Shown here piece by piece: positions 16,438 to 26,239 of a stretch of DNA of 55,859 nucleotides. Both the position numbers and the translations under genes were made by a program. Numbering within the stretch: position 1 is the first letter of the stretch; every line of letters begins with the position of its first letter. Origin of the DNA: Oscillospiraceae bacterium (GTDB lineage: Bacteria; Bacillota_A; Clostridia; Oscillospirales; Ruminococcaceae); NCBI GenBank assembly GCA_017523995.1, contig JAFWUX010000152.1:1-55859 (forward strand), written 5' to 3'. Below the pieces are notes generated by a model. The model searched no databases and was not told where the DNA came from. It saw only the letters and a program-made list of their open reading frames with translations.

Positions 16438-18081
16438 ATGCAAAAGATGAGAAAAACAGTCACAGGGATCGCCGTATCCGCAATGATGCTGATGTCCGCA
16501 CTGCCGCTGACACCGGACGCAGCAGGAAACGCCGGCAGTCTGATCGCAAGCATCACCGCAGAGGCTGCGGACTACAGCGAAGCGTATCATTACAGAACGA
16601 TCAACAATGAGGTATACCTCTATGCAAGCGGTCTGATCTACAAAATCACCAAGAAAGCAGGTTCCACAACATCCCCCGGAACGCTCTCGATTGTCGGCGT
16701 GCATTCGTCTGCCGCAAGAGCACCCTACAGCTATCAGATCAAAGTCCCGTCCTATATCAAGTACGCAAACAGACGGTATGACATCACTTCTGTCGGCGAA
16801 ATCCGCGAGTATGGAAACTACCTGCTGAACAACACCCATTATCAGTATCTGAAATCCATTGATCTCTCGGCATGCACAAAGCTGACAGAACTGGAAGACG
16901 GCGCCTTTTATATTTGTGAGGCACTGACTTCAGTCAAGCTGCCGTCAACGGTCAAAAAGATCGGTTCATATGCATTCGCATTCTGCTCGAAGCTGACCAC
17001 CGTCACACTGCCGTCTTCGCTGGAATGGATTGGAACCGAAGCATTCCGCGGCTCCGGTGTCACCTCTGTTTCGTTCACAAACAACAATCCGAATGCTTTC
17101 CATGCAGATAAAATGATTTTCGGGAGCAACGCCAAAGTGACAAACATCAACATCACGAGCTATGGCGTGTTCGGCGCACTGCTTCGTGATTCCGCGCTTG
17201 CCGGAGCCTCTAAACTGACCAAACTCAATAACATGCCGTTTGTGACTTATAAAATGATGTCGAACGGCTACACAAAGCCGAGCCTTTCGCAGAATGTCTA
17301 CGTGCAGATGCAGAAATATTTCCCGACTGTGGACAAGGACCGCATCGCATTCTTTGAAGAATATTTCAAAGCATACCGCAGATATATCGCAAAATCCGTC
17401 ACGGTCGGCTATGCAACAGACGGACAAAAGATCAAAGCGCTGCACGACTGGGTGTGCAATCAGGTCGAATACGCTTATCTGCCGGATGGAATCACCCCTG
17501 ATCACGGCGATTACTGCCACGTTGATTCCTCTGTGTTCTTCAGCAACAAGACCGTGTGCGACGGCTATTCAAGAGCGCTGAAACTTCTGCTGGATGAAGT
17601 CGGCATCGAAGCCTATGTCCTCCACACAGATTCTTCCTCCTTAGCGGATGATGAAGACGGACATGCATGGGTCATGGTGAAAATGGGCGGCTATTATTTC
17701 CATATTGACGCCTGCCATGATGACGATGATTACGACAGCAATCGAAACGGCAGTCGGATCGACTATGACCACTTCCTGAAATCCGACAAAGATATCAAAA
17801 CGTGCCCGTTCGGTCATCAGACATGGGTTTATTCCAACTGCACTCATGCGATTTACGGTCCTTCCCGCATTTCCGGTAACTACCCCTCCATGCAGCAGTG
17901 CAGATATTCCCTCGGTGACGCCAACAAAGACGGCAAGGTCACAATTGCTGACGTCAACCTGATCTACAACTATGTCTCCAATCCGAAAACGACAATCGAC
18001 ATCACGCTCGCGGATATGGACATGAACGGCAGAGTCAACGGCAATGACGCAGCCCTGCTCCGTAACAGATACGGCATCTGA
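16438..18081 (+). CDS. Secreted LRR_5 protein with transglutaminase-like domain and C-terminal type I dockerin
   Basis: 547 residues. A signal peptide (about 1-45) is followed by BspA-type leucine-rich repeats (about 115-230; LEDGAFYICEALTSVKLPS, IGSYAFAFCSKLTTVTLPS). The transglutaminase-like core has C374 (KTVCDGYS), H409 (GHAWVMV) and D424 (HIDAC). The C-terminus (about 493-546) is a type I dockerin with two calcium loops, GDANKDGKVTIADV and DMDMNGRVNGNDA. The protein is therefore expected to dock onto a cohesin-bearing scaffold or cell-surface cohesin. The start follows AGAAAGGAAAC and the gene has its own promoter and terminator. Transglutaminase-like domains in bacteria may be proteases, cross-linkers or inactive; which applies here is unknown. 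Confidence 0.88.
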   Translation: MQKMRKTVTGIAVSAMMLMSALPLTPDAAGNAGSLIASITAEAADYSEAYHYRTINNEVYLYASGLIYKITKKAGSTTSPGTLSIVGVHSSAARAPYSYQIKVPSYIKYANRRYDITSVGEIREYGNYLLNNTHYQYLKSIDLSACTKLTELEDGAFYICEALTSVKLPSTVKKIGSYAFAFCSKLTTVTLPSSLEWIGTEAFRGSGVTSVSFTNNNPNAFHADKMIFGSNAKVTNINITSYGVFGALLRDSALAGASKLTKLNNMPFVTYKMMSNGYTKPSLSQNVYVQMQKYFPTVDKDRIAFFEEYFKAYRRYIAKSVTVGYATDGQKIKALHDWVCNQVEYAYLPDGITPDHGDYCHVDSSVFFSNKTVCDGYSRALKLLLDEVGIEAYVLHTDSSSLADDEDGHAWVMVKMGGYYFHIDACHDDDDYDSNRNGSRIDYDHFLKSDKDIKTCPFGHQTWVYSNCTHAIYGPSRISGNYPSMQQCRYSLGDANKDGKVTIADVNLIYNYVSNPKTTIDITLADMDMNGRVNGNDAALLRNRYGI

Positions 18082-18096
18082 TTTCGCTGCAATATC

Positions 18097-18146
18097 ATAC
18101 AAAAAAAGCATGAACTATCCAAGCGATAGCCCGTGCTTTTTTGTAT
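18097..18146. terminator. Bidirectional Rho-independent terminator
   Basis: ATACAAAAAAAGCA and TGCTTTTTTGTAT flank a stem ending in CTATC/GATAG. A-run and T-run on the two sides let it serve the gene on the plus strand and the sortase operon on the minus strand. Confidence 0.85.
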
Positions 18147-18168
18147 CCCCAAAATGCTGCCGTGAACA

Positions 18169-19029
18169 TTACGGCTGCGGCGGCTTGTCGTCCCCGCCGG
18201 TTTCCTGCTGACTGCTCCGCTTTTTGCCGCCGAACATCATCACAAGATAGACGATCAGCAGAACCGGCAGTCCGATCACAGGCGCTACGATCGCGGGCGT
18301 GATGCGGTAGGCTTCATTCGTGTAGAAAATGCGCCGCTCCTCGATCTTGTCGGTCGGCACGCGCTTTGCCATCACGAACAGCCGCTGCGTATTGACGCCG
18401 TAGGGCGTGCAGGTGAACAGCGTGCAGAGATCCTGCTCCGGATCGAGCTGCAGATCATCCACCTGATACGGCTCGACCGTTTTCGTCCGCTCCACCTGAT
18501 AGGTGAAGACCTCGGAGAGCACCGTGATCGTAAAGCGGTCGCCGGGCTCCAGCTTATCAAGGTCGGTGAACAGCTTGGCGCTCGGCAGCCCTCTGTGTCC
18601 GGAGAGCACCGTATGCGTTCCGATGCCGCCGACCGGCAGGCTGGTGCCGGGCAGATGCCCGATCGCCTCCTGCAGCACCTCCTTTGAGACATCGTGATAG
18701 ATCGGCAGCTCCAGCTGGATCTTGTCGATATCCAGATAGCCCATGATGCCGGTGCCTGTGATATCGAGCGTTTCGGCATAGCCCTCGACGCGCTCCGGAT
18801 GGAAAAACGCCTCCGGTGTTTCGGCAAGCCGTTTGTTGTAGTCCTTCGCATCTGCGATCATCTGCTGTTTCAATCGTTCCTGCATATTGCCGACCGTTTT
18901 CTGATACTGCTGCACGACTCTGGACTGATTCCGCGAATTGATATAATCGCTGACAGGCGGATAGAGCAGCAGTGCGATCCCGAGAAAAAACGTGAAGACA
19001 AGCAGATATTTCAAACCGTTTCGCTTCAT
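18169..19029 (-). CDS. Class C (pilin-polymerising) sortase
   Basis: 286 residues. It links pilin subunits through lysine isopeptide bonds outside the membrane. An N-terminal membrane segment (about 8-25), the catalytic H145 in LSGHRG, C207 in TLFTCTPYG, R216, and a second membrane segment near 243-267 with a basic tail are all typical of class C. It is the last gene of the left pilus island, after the shaft pilin and separated from it by a strong hairpin. Confidence 0.93.
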   Translation of the reverse strand: MKRNGLKYLLVFTFFLGIALLLYPPVSDYINSRNQSRVVQQYQKTVGNMQERLKQQMIADAKDYNKRLAETPEAFFHPERVEGYAETLDITGTGIMGYLDIDKIQLELPIYHDVSKEVLQEAIGHLPGTSLPVGGIGTHTVLSGHRGLPSAKLFTDLDKLEPGDRFTITVLSEVFTYQVERTKTVEPYQVDDLQLDPEQDLCTLFTCTPYGVNTQRLFVMAKRVPTDKIEERRIFYTNEAYRITPAIVAPVIGLPVLLIVYLVMMFGGKKRSSQQETGGDDKPPQP

Positions 19030-19055
19030 TGCAGCATCCTTTTTTTCGGATAAGC

Positions 19056-19087
19056 ATGCAGCGGGAGAGATGGCTCCCCCGCTGCAT
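19056..19087 (-). promoter_or_regulatory. Intercistronic hairpin between shaft pilin and sortase genes
   Basis: ATGCAGCGGG pairs with CCCGCTGCAT without a following T run. It lies in the 94-base gap between the pilin stop and the sortase start. It may stabilise the pilin mRNA or reduce read-through so that more pilin than sortase is made. Confidence 0.6.
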
Positions 19088-19123
19088 TTGTTTATGCGTT
19101 GAGTGGTGTCAGGCGATCAGATC

Positions 19124-20905
19124 TTACTGCTCTGCCTTGCCCATTCTCTTCTTGGTGACGAGCAGAACGCCCGAGCCGACTGCCAGCATGCCGCCGAACA
19201 GATAGAACAGCTTGGTGCCGATGCCGCCGGTGGAAGGCAGGGTATCGCCGGGGTTGTTGACCACATCGAATGCTGCCGTTGCAGTGTCGCCCATTGTGAC
19301 AGCTTTGGGATCCTCGCCGCCTTCGCCGTCCAAATCCACAGTTGCAGTCCACAGATCCGGATCCTCTGCGCCCTTTTCAAACTTGATGCCTGCATCGCTG
19401 ATAACGACCGTGATCGGGTTTTCCAGCTTGTTGAAGCCTTCCGGTGCAACAAGTTCCGTCAGGGTGTAGGTACCTGCTGCCAGACCGTTGAACTCGAGGG
19501 TTCCGTCCGACTTCACATATGCTTCCTTGCAGATATTTTCATAGGAAGTTTCCTTTGCATCCGTTTCCACCAGCGCATATTTTGTGGAATCAACATACTT
19601 ATCTGCGGTCGCATCAGTCGGAGCAGTCTCCGTAAAGGTGCCGTCCGTCAGCTTGTAGTATGTACCGGAATCATCTGCAGAATACTTGAATGCAGTGCCG
19701 TTGATCAGAACGACCTTTGCCGCAGTACCGGTCAGGCGGAACTTCGCGCCGGTCAGCGTGTTGCCTTCGTTATCCTTCTTCGTCAGCTTGATGTTCGCGG
19801 TGTAGGTCTTTGTCTGCTTATCCGGTGTCGTACCGGTCGGCTCGCCGTCGCCCGGCTCATCGCCTGTCGGGATCGTGCCGTCATAATCATAATTCGGATT
19901 GTTAGAGTAGGTCAGGTCTGCGGTATTCAGGTTACCTGCCGTTGTACGGTCTGCCTTCTCATTCAGAACTGCATTATAGGTCACGACGAACTCGCTGCCC
20001 GGTGCTTCGTTTCTCTTGTTCACGAAATCGAGGAAGACGATCTGGAATGTATAATCGCCCGCTTCGTCCTCAACCTGAACAACATAATCCGTGCCTGCCG
20101 TCAGTGTCTTCGTACCGTTCATGATCACAACAGATGTCGGATCAAAGGTCAGACCGGCAGCCATCGTATCATTGATGACATAGTAATACTTTTCATAGCC
20201 GGTCAGGTCAGGCATGGTTGTTCTGATCTCATAATTGACCGTATCGCCGATGCTGACGCCGTTTGCCTTGCCGTCATCCTTTGCCTTCGGTCCGCTGATC
20301 TTCTTATCCAGCGTCGGAAGCGTTCTCTTCGGTGTCACTTCCATCGGAGCAACAACGTCCAGCATGAAGCGGGAATACACTTCATTTTCGCCTTCCGGAT
20401 TAGCTGTCGGAATGCCGGTCTCCTCAACGAGGTAGTAGCCGCTTCCGGTTACCTTGAGCGGATACTTGCTGTCTGTCTGTGCAGCGATCGTGCCGTCAGC
20501 AGCGCCCGCATTCTTCTTCGCGATCTTCGCAAACTTTGCAAGCAGCTTGTCCTTGTTCTCAGACTCACCGATCGCTTTCAGTTTATTTGATGCACCGGTT
20601 GCATCGGTAACATCAGCCGTAAAGAATGCTTTGAGGTCGTTGTCAGCCTTTGCTGCCGCCAGAATCGCAGCGCCGTCAACACCCTCTGCCCAGTCCAGAT
20701 TGGCAAGAACCTTCTGTCCGTCCTTTTCCGAGATATCGCCCTTGAAGATCTGGTATGCGGTGTAGGTGTAGCCCGCAGTACTCTCATTGACGGTGATCGT
20801 GTACTCGGTGGTAGCATCTGCAAATGCAGTCATAGCTGCGGTGCACGGAGCCAGTGCGAGAATACCTGCTGTCAGGATGACAGACATTGTTTGCTTCTTT
20901 TTCAT
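19124..20905 (-). CDS. LPxTG-anchored shaft (backbone) pilin
   Basis: 593 residues. MKKKQTM at 20905 has GGAGG upstream; an in-frame start eight codons earlier is less likely. The signal peptide ends near ADA (about 29-31). An N-terminal pilin domain (to about 185) is followed by VTPKRTLPTLDKK, in which K193 is the candidate pilin-motif lysine used for polymerisation. An isopeptide D2-type domain (200-335) and a SpaA domain with E-box-like TLTELVAPEGF (370-550) follow. The sorting signal LPSTG (556-560), a hydrophobic segment and a basic tail end the protein. It lies between the tip adhesin and the class C sortase and is the likely polymerised subunit. Confidence 0.93.
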   Translation of the reverse strand: MKKKQTMSVILTAGILALAPCTAAMTAFADATTEYTITVNESTAGYTYTAYQIFKGDISEKDGQKVLANLDWAEGVDGAAILAAAKADNDLKAFFTADVTDATGASNKLKAIGESENKDKLLAKFAKIAKKNAGAADGTIAAQTDSKYPLKVTGSGYYLVEETGIPTANPEGENEVYSRFMLDVVAPMEVTPKRTLPTLDKKISGPKAKDDGKANGVSIGDTVNYEIRTTMPDLTGYEKYYYVINDTMAAGLTFDPTSVVIMNGTKTLTAGTDYVVQVEDEAGDYTFQIVFLDFVNKRNEAPGSEFVVTYNAVLNEKADRTTAGNLNTADLTYSNNPNYDYDGTIPTGDEPGDGEPTGTTPDKQTKTYTANIKLTKKDNEGNTLTGAKFRLTGTAAKVVLINGTAFKYSADDSGTYYKLTDGTFTETAPTDATADKYVDSTKYALVETDAKETSYENICKEAYVKSDGTLEFNGLAAGTYTLTELVAPEGFNKLENPITVVISDAGIKFEKGAEDPDLWTATVDLDGEGGEDPKAVTMGDTATAAFDVVNNPGDTLPSTGGIGTKLFYLFGGMLAVGSGVLLVTKKRMGKAEQ

Positions 20906-20971
20906 AATAAAATCCTCCATATTCATCATAGTCAGTGATTTTCATTTGATTTTCGCGATCAAGAGGTTACA

Positions 20972-23900
20972 TCACCTGTACCTCCTTTCGCGTTTTCTCA
21001 AGGCGCATCCGCCCATCAAACCTGTGACAATGAGCAGTACGCCTGCTCCGTACACCGTATCGGTACCGACGCCGCCTGTATCAGGCAGTCTGTACCAGAT
21101 CGCAGTGTTTGTAACTTTGAAGGGACTTTCCGCCGTATTGGTCGCGACGAAGTTTCCGTCATATGTGACGAGATATTCGTCGTCAGCCGTGCGGATATCC
21201 GCATACGAAGCTGCTTTCTCGAAATTCGCAGGGTTCTGAACAGCGGAAGGACCGACTTTCAGTTCCTCGATCCAGTATTCGTAGATGTAGCCGGTTTCCT
21301 CTGCCTTGCCCAGCGCAATGAGATCGCTTTTCTCCCAGTCCTTTTTCCAGTCATCGCCGGCATTCAGCGTGAATGTCTCGACTTCTTCGACTGTATAAGC
21401 ACTCGGATCGTCGTCCGTTGCAAGGTGCAGCGGATTGGTTACCGTGTTCGGAACCTGTGCGAGCACATAATTGCTGTAATCGGTCAGGTAATGGTCGCCG
21501 TCAACCTTATAGCCGTCCGGAATCGCCGCTTCATCCGTGTCGATCGGCACATACCGGAGCGGGGTGATATCCGTGATCTTGAGGTCAAGGACTCTGAAAT
21601 TACCCGGCTGATTGCTGTTATACTCCGTTTCGTAATACAGATACATGTTATCCAGATCTGCATTCTGCGGAATCGTCATGGTTCCGTCAAGGCGGTTGAC
21701 ATGCCAGCGATTCGTTCCGTCCACAATTGAAACAGGACCGACATGCTGATATCTTTGCCAGTATTCGCCGTTGATGGTATCCAGCGACAGCTGCACAGAA
21801 TTGATATTGTTTGCGCCGTCGCCCTGAACCGTCGATTCAAAGCGGTAGGTATGCCCTTTCTGCAGGAATGTAAGATGACTTGCCTCCAGCTTCATGCCGT
21901 CGCCGTCAGAACGTCTTCCCGCAACGGTCACATAATCAAGATGATTGTCCGTATCGTGACCATTTGCCACCAGTCTTGCATCGCCGTTTGCCACCCAGTC
22001 ACCGGTCGTGTTGTTGAACGAGATGTAATATTCCTCGGTGTTCAGCGGAAAATAGCTTCCGCCGACTGAAACCTTTCCGTCCGGAGCGACCGCGATCAGC
22101 TCTCTTCTGTTCTCAACCGCAGTGAGCTCGTCCATCAGGAACGAAGATGTCTTCGGGTTTTCGTAACGGTCTCCGTCACTTGCATTATAGCTGTCCGGAA
22201 TGGTTTCAACCAAAAGCTTCAGATTATACGGATCAATGTCCTCGGGGAACGTGACCGTTCCGACAAGCTGTCTCCATTCGCCTTTTCTCACGGTCACATT
22301 GGAGATCTGGTGGAAGCTGCCGTTATTGGCTTTCTGCAGACCGTCATCGAACGTGAACTTGAAGTCGATCGTCTCCGGTGCAGCCGGATCGTTGTAATAA
22401 ACGTAGGTACTGAACGTATACGTCTTGTTCATCTTGAACTTTGCGGGATCCAGCTTGATGATCGGACCGTTGAACGATCTGGTTCTGTTGGAGACCAGCA
22501 GCGCATCGCCCTTGGCATAAGGCGCAAGTCCGGAAGCCGGAACCTCGCTCAGCGGCTGGATCTTTGCATCCGTTCCCTTGCTCGGATCGTTCTGCACGCT
22601 CCATCCGTTGATGCTTCTTGTGAAGGAATGGTGCATCAGCAGCAGCTCATCCTTTTCGCTTCCGGTTGTCACCTTGAACGAAACGGTGTTGCTGTTCTGC
22701 GCAAGATTCGAGACAACGACGATATTTTCATCCGTCTCGAATTTGACATTGAGCGGGGATGTCGGATTTTTCTGCGGGTACGTATCCGGATAAGCCGTAT
22801 CAATTCCCGCGGTATCCGTCATGCCTTCGTAATGATACAGCTCGCAGCCCTGCGGAAGAATATATTCCACTTCCACGCCGCCGCCTGTGTACACCTGGTT
22901 AAACAGCTTTGACTGAATCAAATTGCCTGCTTCATCCAGAATATTGACCGTCAGCTTTGTCTGGGGATTACCCAGCTTCGCGATCTTCTTCCGTTTCAGC
23001 ACCATCTGGATCTCCGGACGATCTGCTTCCGGAACGTGATTCCAGTCTTTTCTGACATGAAGCTCAACCTTTGAGATATCGGTATTGGTCATTGTCAGGT
23101 TGCCAACGCCGTCATCAGTGTACGAGACCTTGAATCCGTCCGGCGTATTGAGCTCCTCGACCTTGTACTTAAACTCGTGGTCGCCGTATCTGCCGATCAG
23201 TCCGGTGATCGTCACGGAGCCGTTATCCGACTCTCCGGTGTTCAGCGTAAAGACACGCTGCTTTTTGCCTTCCTGATTTTTGAGTGCGACGATCTTTTCC
23301 TCGCCGTTTTTCAGGTCGATCCGCTTGATCCTGTATTGGATCTCGTAATTCTCCGGCTGCATTTCCGGATCGCAGTCCCAGACCTTTTTCACAGTCACTT
23401 CAGCCGGTTCCTGAATCACTCTGTTGTCAAAGGTATAGGAATTGACGTCTTTCAGCGTCAGCGGCAGGCTGTCCGCATCGAGCACCACAGGCGTGCTGAC
23501 ATTCACCATGCCCTCGTGATCGGGATCCGCCTCTGCACCGTCCGGCACTGCCGTCACCGTTGTATTGTTTGCGGCAGTCACCGAGACCTGATCGTACACA
23601 TTCGGATCGACGCCTTCCTCGACGACTTTCAGCCTTCTGGTCTGACTGAGCTCCGGAAACGTCTTGCGCTCTCCGGCTTTCAGAACGAAGTGGTCGCCGT
23701 CCAGTTCTTTCAGATAGAAGGGATTGGGATTCTCCTTCGTTCCCGGATCGTTGGTACACTTCACCCAGACGCTGCTTGCTTCGTCCCATTCATAGACACA
23801 GAACCGATACTCTTTGTTGTCGATCTGCTCGTCCTTGACGAGATGATCCTGATAGTCCACATTCTTAATGACGCTCAGCGGCTTGAGTGTCGGCAGATTC

Positions 23901-25615
23901 ATTTCCATTGCGAGGTTGGAATAACAGCCGCCTCGCTCCAGATAGAACAGCTTGATCTCATGCTTGCCTTCCGGCTGCCACTCAATGTCGTTCGCCGGAT
24001 CATTATAAAGCGACGCGATCGAAGAAACCTTCCAGCGGTTTGTACCGTCCACACTGTTGCTCGCGGTATTGATACCGATCGGCTTCGGCAGATCCTTGTA
24101 GCCATCTGCGTTCTGGAGCAGTCCGTCCCGGATCATCTGGTCGATCAGATCCTGACCTTCCTTGCCCTCGCCGTTATCCTGCACCCAGACAAGCCCGTTC
24201 GAGAAGTCGATCATGCCGCTTGTCGGTTCATGGATACCGCCGATATCGAGCACCAGTCTGCCGTCCACATAAACCCACATGTCATCGTCGCCGCTGTACT
24301 TGAACGTGATCGGCTCCTTGACATTCACGCCGTCATAGTTCGGATTCTGGAACACGGCGTTCATCGTCATTCCGAAGTGGTGATTGTAGCCGTTTCCGTC
24401 GAAGTTCGGATCTCTCCGGTTCTCGTCGTATTCATCGAACGGGAAGAAGCCGATCTTGAAGCCCTTGTCCTTGTCTCCTGAATACTTGATCGGATTTTCT
24501 TCGGAATCGAATTTGATGTTGTTCACATCACCGTCCGCGTGGTGGTTATCGTTTATGATGTCGAATGTTCTGTCGTAGACCTCGAAATTGCCGGTCGTAT
24601 CATCGAAATACGCATAATTCGTATTACTGTCGTAGGTCAGATACCGGGTACCTTGTTCGCTGTACCGTTCTTTCAGCAGGTGGTTGACATCTGAATAAAC
24701 GGATTTGTAAGCGCTTGTGCTCGGATCGAACAGATACGCCAGCGAATTGTCCTCTTTGCGGGACTGTGCGATATGCGGATAGCCGTCGGCGCCGAGATCT
24801 TTTTCCACGATGCCCGAAACCGGACGGTTTCCGGAATAATAGGAATCGGCGTTGTAATCGCCCGCATAGCTGTTTTTATCCGCCTTATAATGATGAATGC
24901 CGTTCTCAATATAATTGTATACGGTTTCGCCGCCCTGATTGGACAATCTTTCCCGAATGTTGAACGGAACAGCTGTACCGTATGCAAGGAACAGGATATC
25001 GTCCGTTGCATTTTTGCCTGCATTGATACCAACATCACGGACATTCGGATGCGTATAGTAGTTGTTGTCGCTGTTCCATTGATAGTAGTAATTGTTCAGC
25101 TGGGATTCCACATTATCGTCGCCGTAATCGAACAGCGTGAAGTGGATGCCCTCTGCGATGTTATCAATCGTCTCAATGGTTTTCAGCTCTCCGGTACCGG
25201 AAGTTGTGCCGCTTTCGCCGTCGCCGGCTGCGAAGTATCCGTCAACCGATTCATAGATGATCTCGGATTCCTCCTCATCGAGCGCGTCCTCCTCATCGGG
25301 TTCCGCATCCGTTTCAGCAGGTTCCGCATCCGCGATCTCCGTTTCATCGGGCGCTTCTGCCTCGTCCGGCTCTGCACTGTCTGCGCCGGTATCCGCCCCG
25401 CCTTCCGCAGGTTCTTCTGTCTCTGTTCCGTCCGCCGGCGGCGATTCGGCTTCTGTCTCCGGCTCATTTGCCATTGTCATACCGATGCCGTGCAGCGCCC
25501 ATGAGACGCCGGACGAAACAAGCATTGAAAGAACAAGGAGCAGAGATACCGTGCGCCGTCTTGCAGCTTTACGCCGGTTCAGCGCTGTCAGAAACTCTGC
25601 GTTTTCATGTTTCAT
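20972..25615 (-). CDS. Large pilus tip adhesin with fibro-slime (PA14-like) domain and LPDTG anchor
   Basis: 1547 residues. After a signal peptide or anchor (about 18-45) comes an acidic Glu/Ala/Pro-rich stretch (50-120). A fibro-slime / PA14-like domain covers about 340-570 with the motif YSGDDDMWVYVDGRL. Cna-B-like domains follow (EVTVKKVWDCDP; VELHVRKDWNHV). Two consecutive beta-sandwich regions resembling carbohydrate-binding modules span about 1000-1350. The sorting signal LPDTG is at 1510-1514. Order and size suggest the tip or ancillary subunit with a carbohydrate ligand; that is inference. GGAGG lies 12 bases before the start. The gene precedes the shaft pilin. Confidence 0.85.
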   Translation of the reverse strand: MKHENAEFLTALNRRKAARRRTVSLLLVLSMLVSSGVSWALHGIGMTMANEPETEAESPPADGTETEEPAEGGADTGADSAEPDEAEAPDETEIADAEPAETDAEPDEEDALDEEESEIIYESVDGYFAAGDGESGTTSGTGELKTIETIDNIAEGIHFTLFDYGDDNVESQLNNYYYQWNSDNNYYTHPNVRDVGINAGKNATDDILFLAYGTAVPFNIRERLSNQGGETVYNYIENGIHHYKADKNSYAGDYNADSYYSGNRPVSGIVEKDLGADGYPHIAQSRKEDNSLAYLFDPSTSAYKSVYSDVNHLLKERYSEQGTRYLTYDSNTNYAYFDDTTGNFEVYDRTFDIINDNHHADGDVNNIKFDSEENPIKYSGDKDKGFKIGFFPFDEYDENRRDPNFDGNGYNHHFGMTMNAVFQNPNYDGVNVKEPITFKYSGDDDMWVYVDGRLVLDIGGIHEPTSGMIDFSNGLVWVQDNGEGKEGQDLIDQMIRDGLLQNADGYKDLPKPIGINTASNSVDGTNRWKVSSIASLYNDPANDIEWQPEGKHEIKLFYLERGGCYSNLAMEMNLPTLKPLSVIKNVDYQDHLVKDEQIDNKEYRFCVYEWDEASSVWVKCTNDPGTKENPNPFYLKELDGDHFVLKAGERKTFPELSQTRRLKVVEEGVDPNVYDQVSVTAANNTTVTAVPDGAEADPDHEGMVNVSTPVVLDADSLPLTLKDVNSYTFDNRVIQEPAEVTVKKVWDCDPEMQPENYEIQYRIKRIDLKNGEEKIVALKNQEGKKQRVFTLNTGESDNGSVTITGLIGRYGDHEFKYKVEELNTPDGFKVSYTDDGVGNLTMTNTDISKVELHVRKDWNHVPEADRPEIQMVLKRKKIAKLGNPQTKLTVNILDEAGNLIQSKLFNQVYTGGGVEVEYILPQGCELYHYEGMTDTAGIDTAYPDTYPQKNPTSPLNVKFETDENIVVVSNLAQNSNTVSFKVTTGSEKDELLLMHHSFTRSINGWSVQNDPSKGTDAKIQPLSEVPASGLAPYAKGDALLVSNRTRSFNGPIIKLDPAKFKMNKTYTFSTYVYYNDPAAPETIDFKFTFDDGLQKANNGSFHQISNVTVRKGEWRQLVGTVTFPEDIDPYNLKLLVETIPDSYNASDGDRYENPKTSSFLMDELTAVENRRELIAVAPDGKVSVGGSYFPLNTEEYYISFNNTTGDWVANGDARLVANGHDTDNHLDYVTVAGRRSDGDGMKLEASHLTFLQKGHTYRFESTVQGDGANNINSVQLSLDTINGEYWQRYQHVGPVSIVDGTNRWHVNRLDGTMTIPQNADLDNMYLYYETEYNSNQPGNFRVLDLKITDITPLRYVPIDTDEAAIPDGYKVDGDHYLTDYSNYVLAQVPNTVTNPLHLATDDDPSAYTVEEVETFTLNAGDDWKKDWEKSDLIALGKAEETGYIYEYWIEELKVGPSAVQNPANFEKAASYADIRTADDEYLVTYDGNFVATNTAESPFKVTNTAIWYRLPDTGGVGTDTVYGAGVLLIVTGLMGGCALRKRERRYR

Positions 25616-25638
25616 TTGCTGTCTGCTCCTCCTTTCCG

Positions 25639-26223
25639 TTAGCTTTTCTTCTCCCAGATGCGGAATAACACCTTTCCGATGATCTGGTCATGCCCGATGC
25701 ACCCGATATCTGCGCTCCGGCTGTCTGCCGAAAGCAGGCGGTTGTCACCGAGCAGGAAGATCTTGTCCTCCGGTACGACATACGGAAATGTAATGTCGCA
25801 CTGTCCGAGGCTTTTTTCGATCACATACGGCTCATCGAGCAGGACGCCATTGACGGTGACGCTGCCGTCCTCCGCAATGGAGACCGTGTCACCGGAAAGC
25901 CCGATCACGCGTTTCAGCAGCATTTTGTTCTGCCATGACACACAGCACAGATCGCCGTATGAAATTCGCTTGGTATTGAGCGTCACGAGCACGTCGCCGT
26001 CATTCAGCGTCGGACTCATGCTGCCGCCGGAGACCTGGATCACCGGCATAAAAATAGTTGAGATCAGAACAGCCGCTGCCGCTACGACGACGAGCACCGC
26101 GGCGGTTTGCAGCAGCGTGCGTCCGAATCTCCGACGGTACCGGATCTTTTCGAGCTCCGCTTCGACCTGTTCGGGCGAGGGGATCTCGACTGCAACCGGT
26201 TTTTCCGCTGCTTGTTCTGCCAT
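25639..26223 (-). CDS. lepB: Signal peptidase I dedicated to the left pilus island
   Basis: 194 residues. It cleaves signal peptides of exported proteins at the outer face of the membrane. One membrane segment (about 37-60) is followed by the catalytic S68 in GGSMSPTL and the general base K104 in MLLKRVIG; the GDNR...DSR box follows. The start MAEQAAEK at 26223 has AAGGA upstream; a much longer frame reading to 26448 is a shadow of the preceding gene. Its place before the pilin genes suggests a pilin-specific role like SipA of Gram-positive pilus loci. Confidence 0.92.
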   Translation of the reverse strand: MAEQAAEKPVAVEIPSPEQVEAELEKIRYRRRFGRTLLQTAAVLVVVAAAAVLISTIFMPVIQVSGGSMSPTLNDGDVLVTLNTKRISYGDLCCVSWQNKMLLKRVIGLSGDTVSIAEDGSVTVNGVLLDEPYVIEKSLGQCDITFPYVVPEDKIFLLGDNRLLSADSRSADIGCIGHDQIIGKVLFRIWEKKS

Positions 26224-26239
26224 ACTATATATAATCCTT

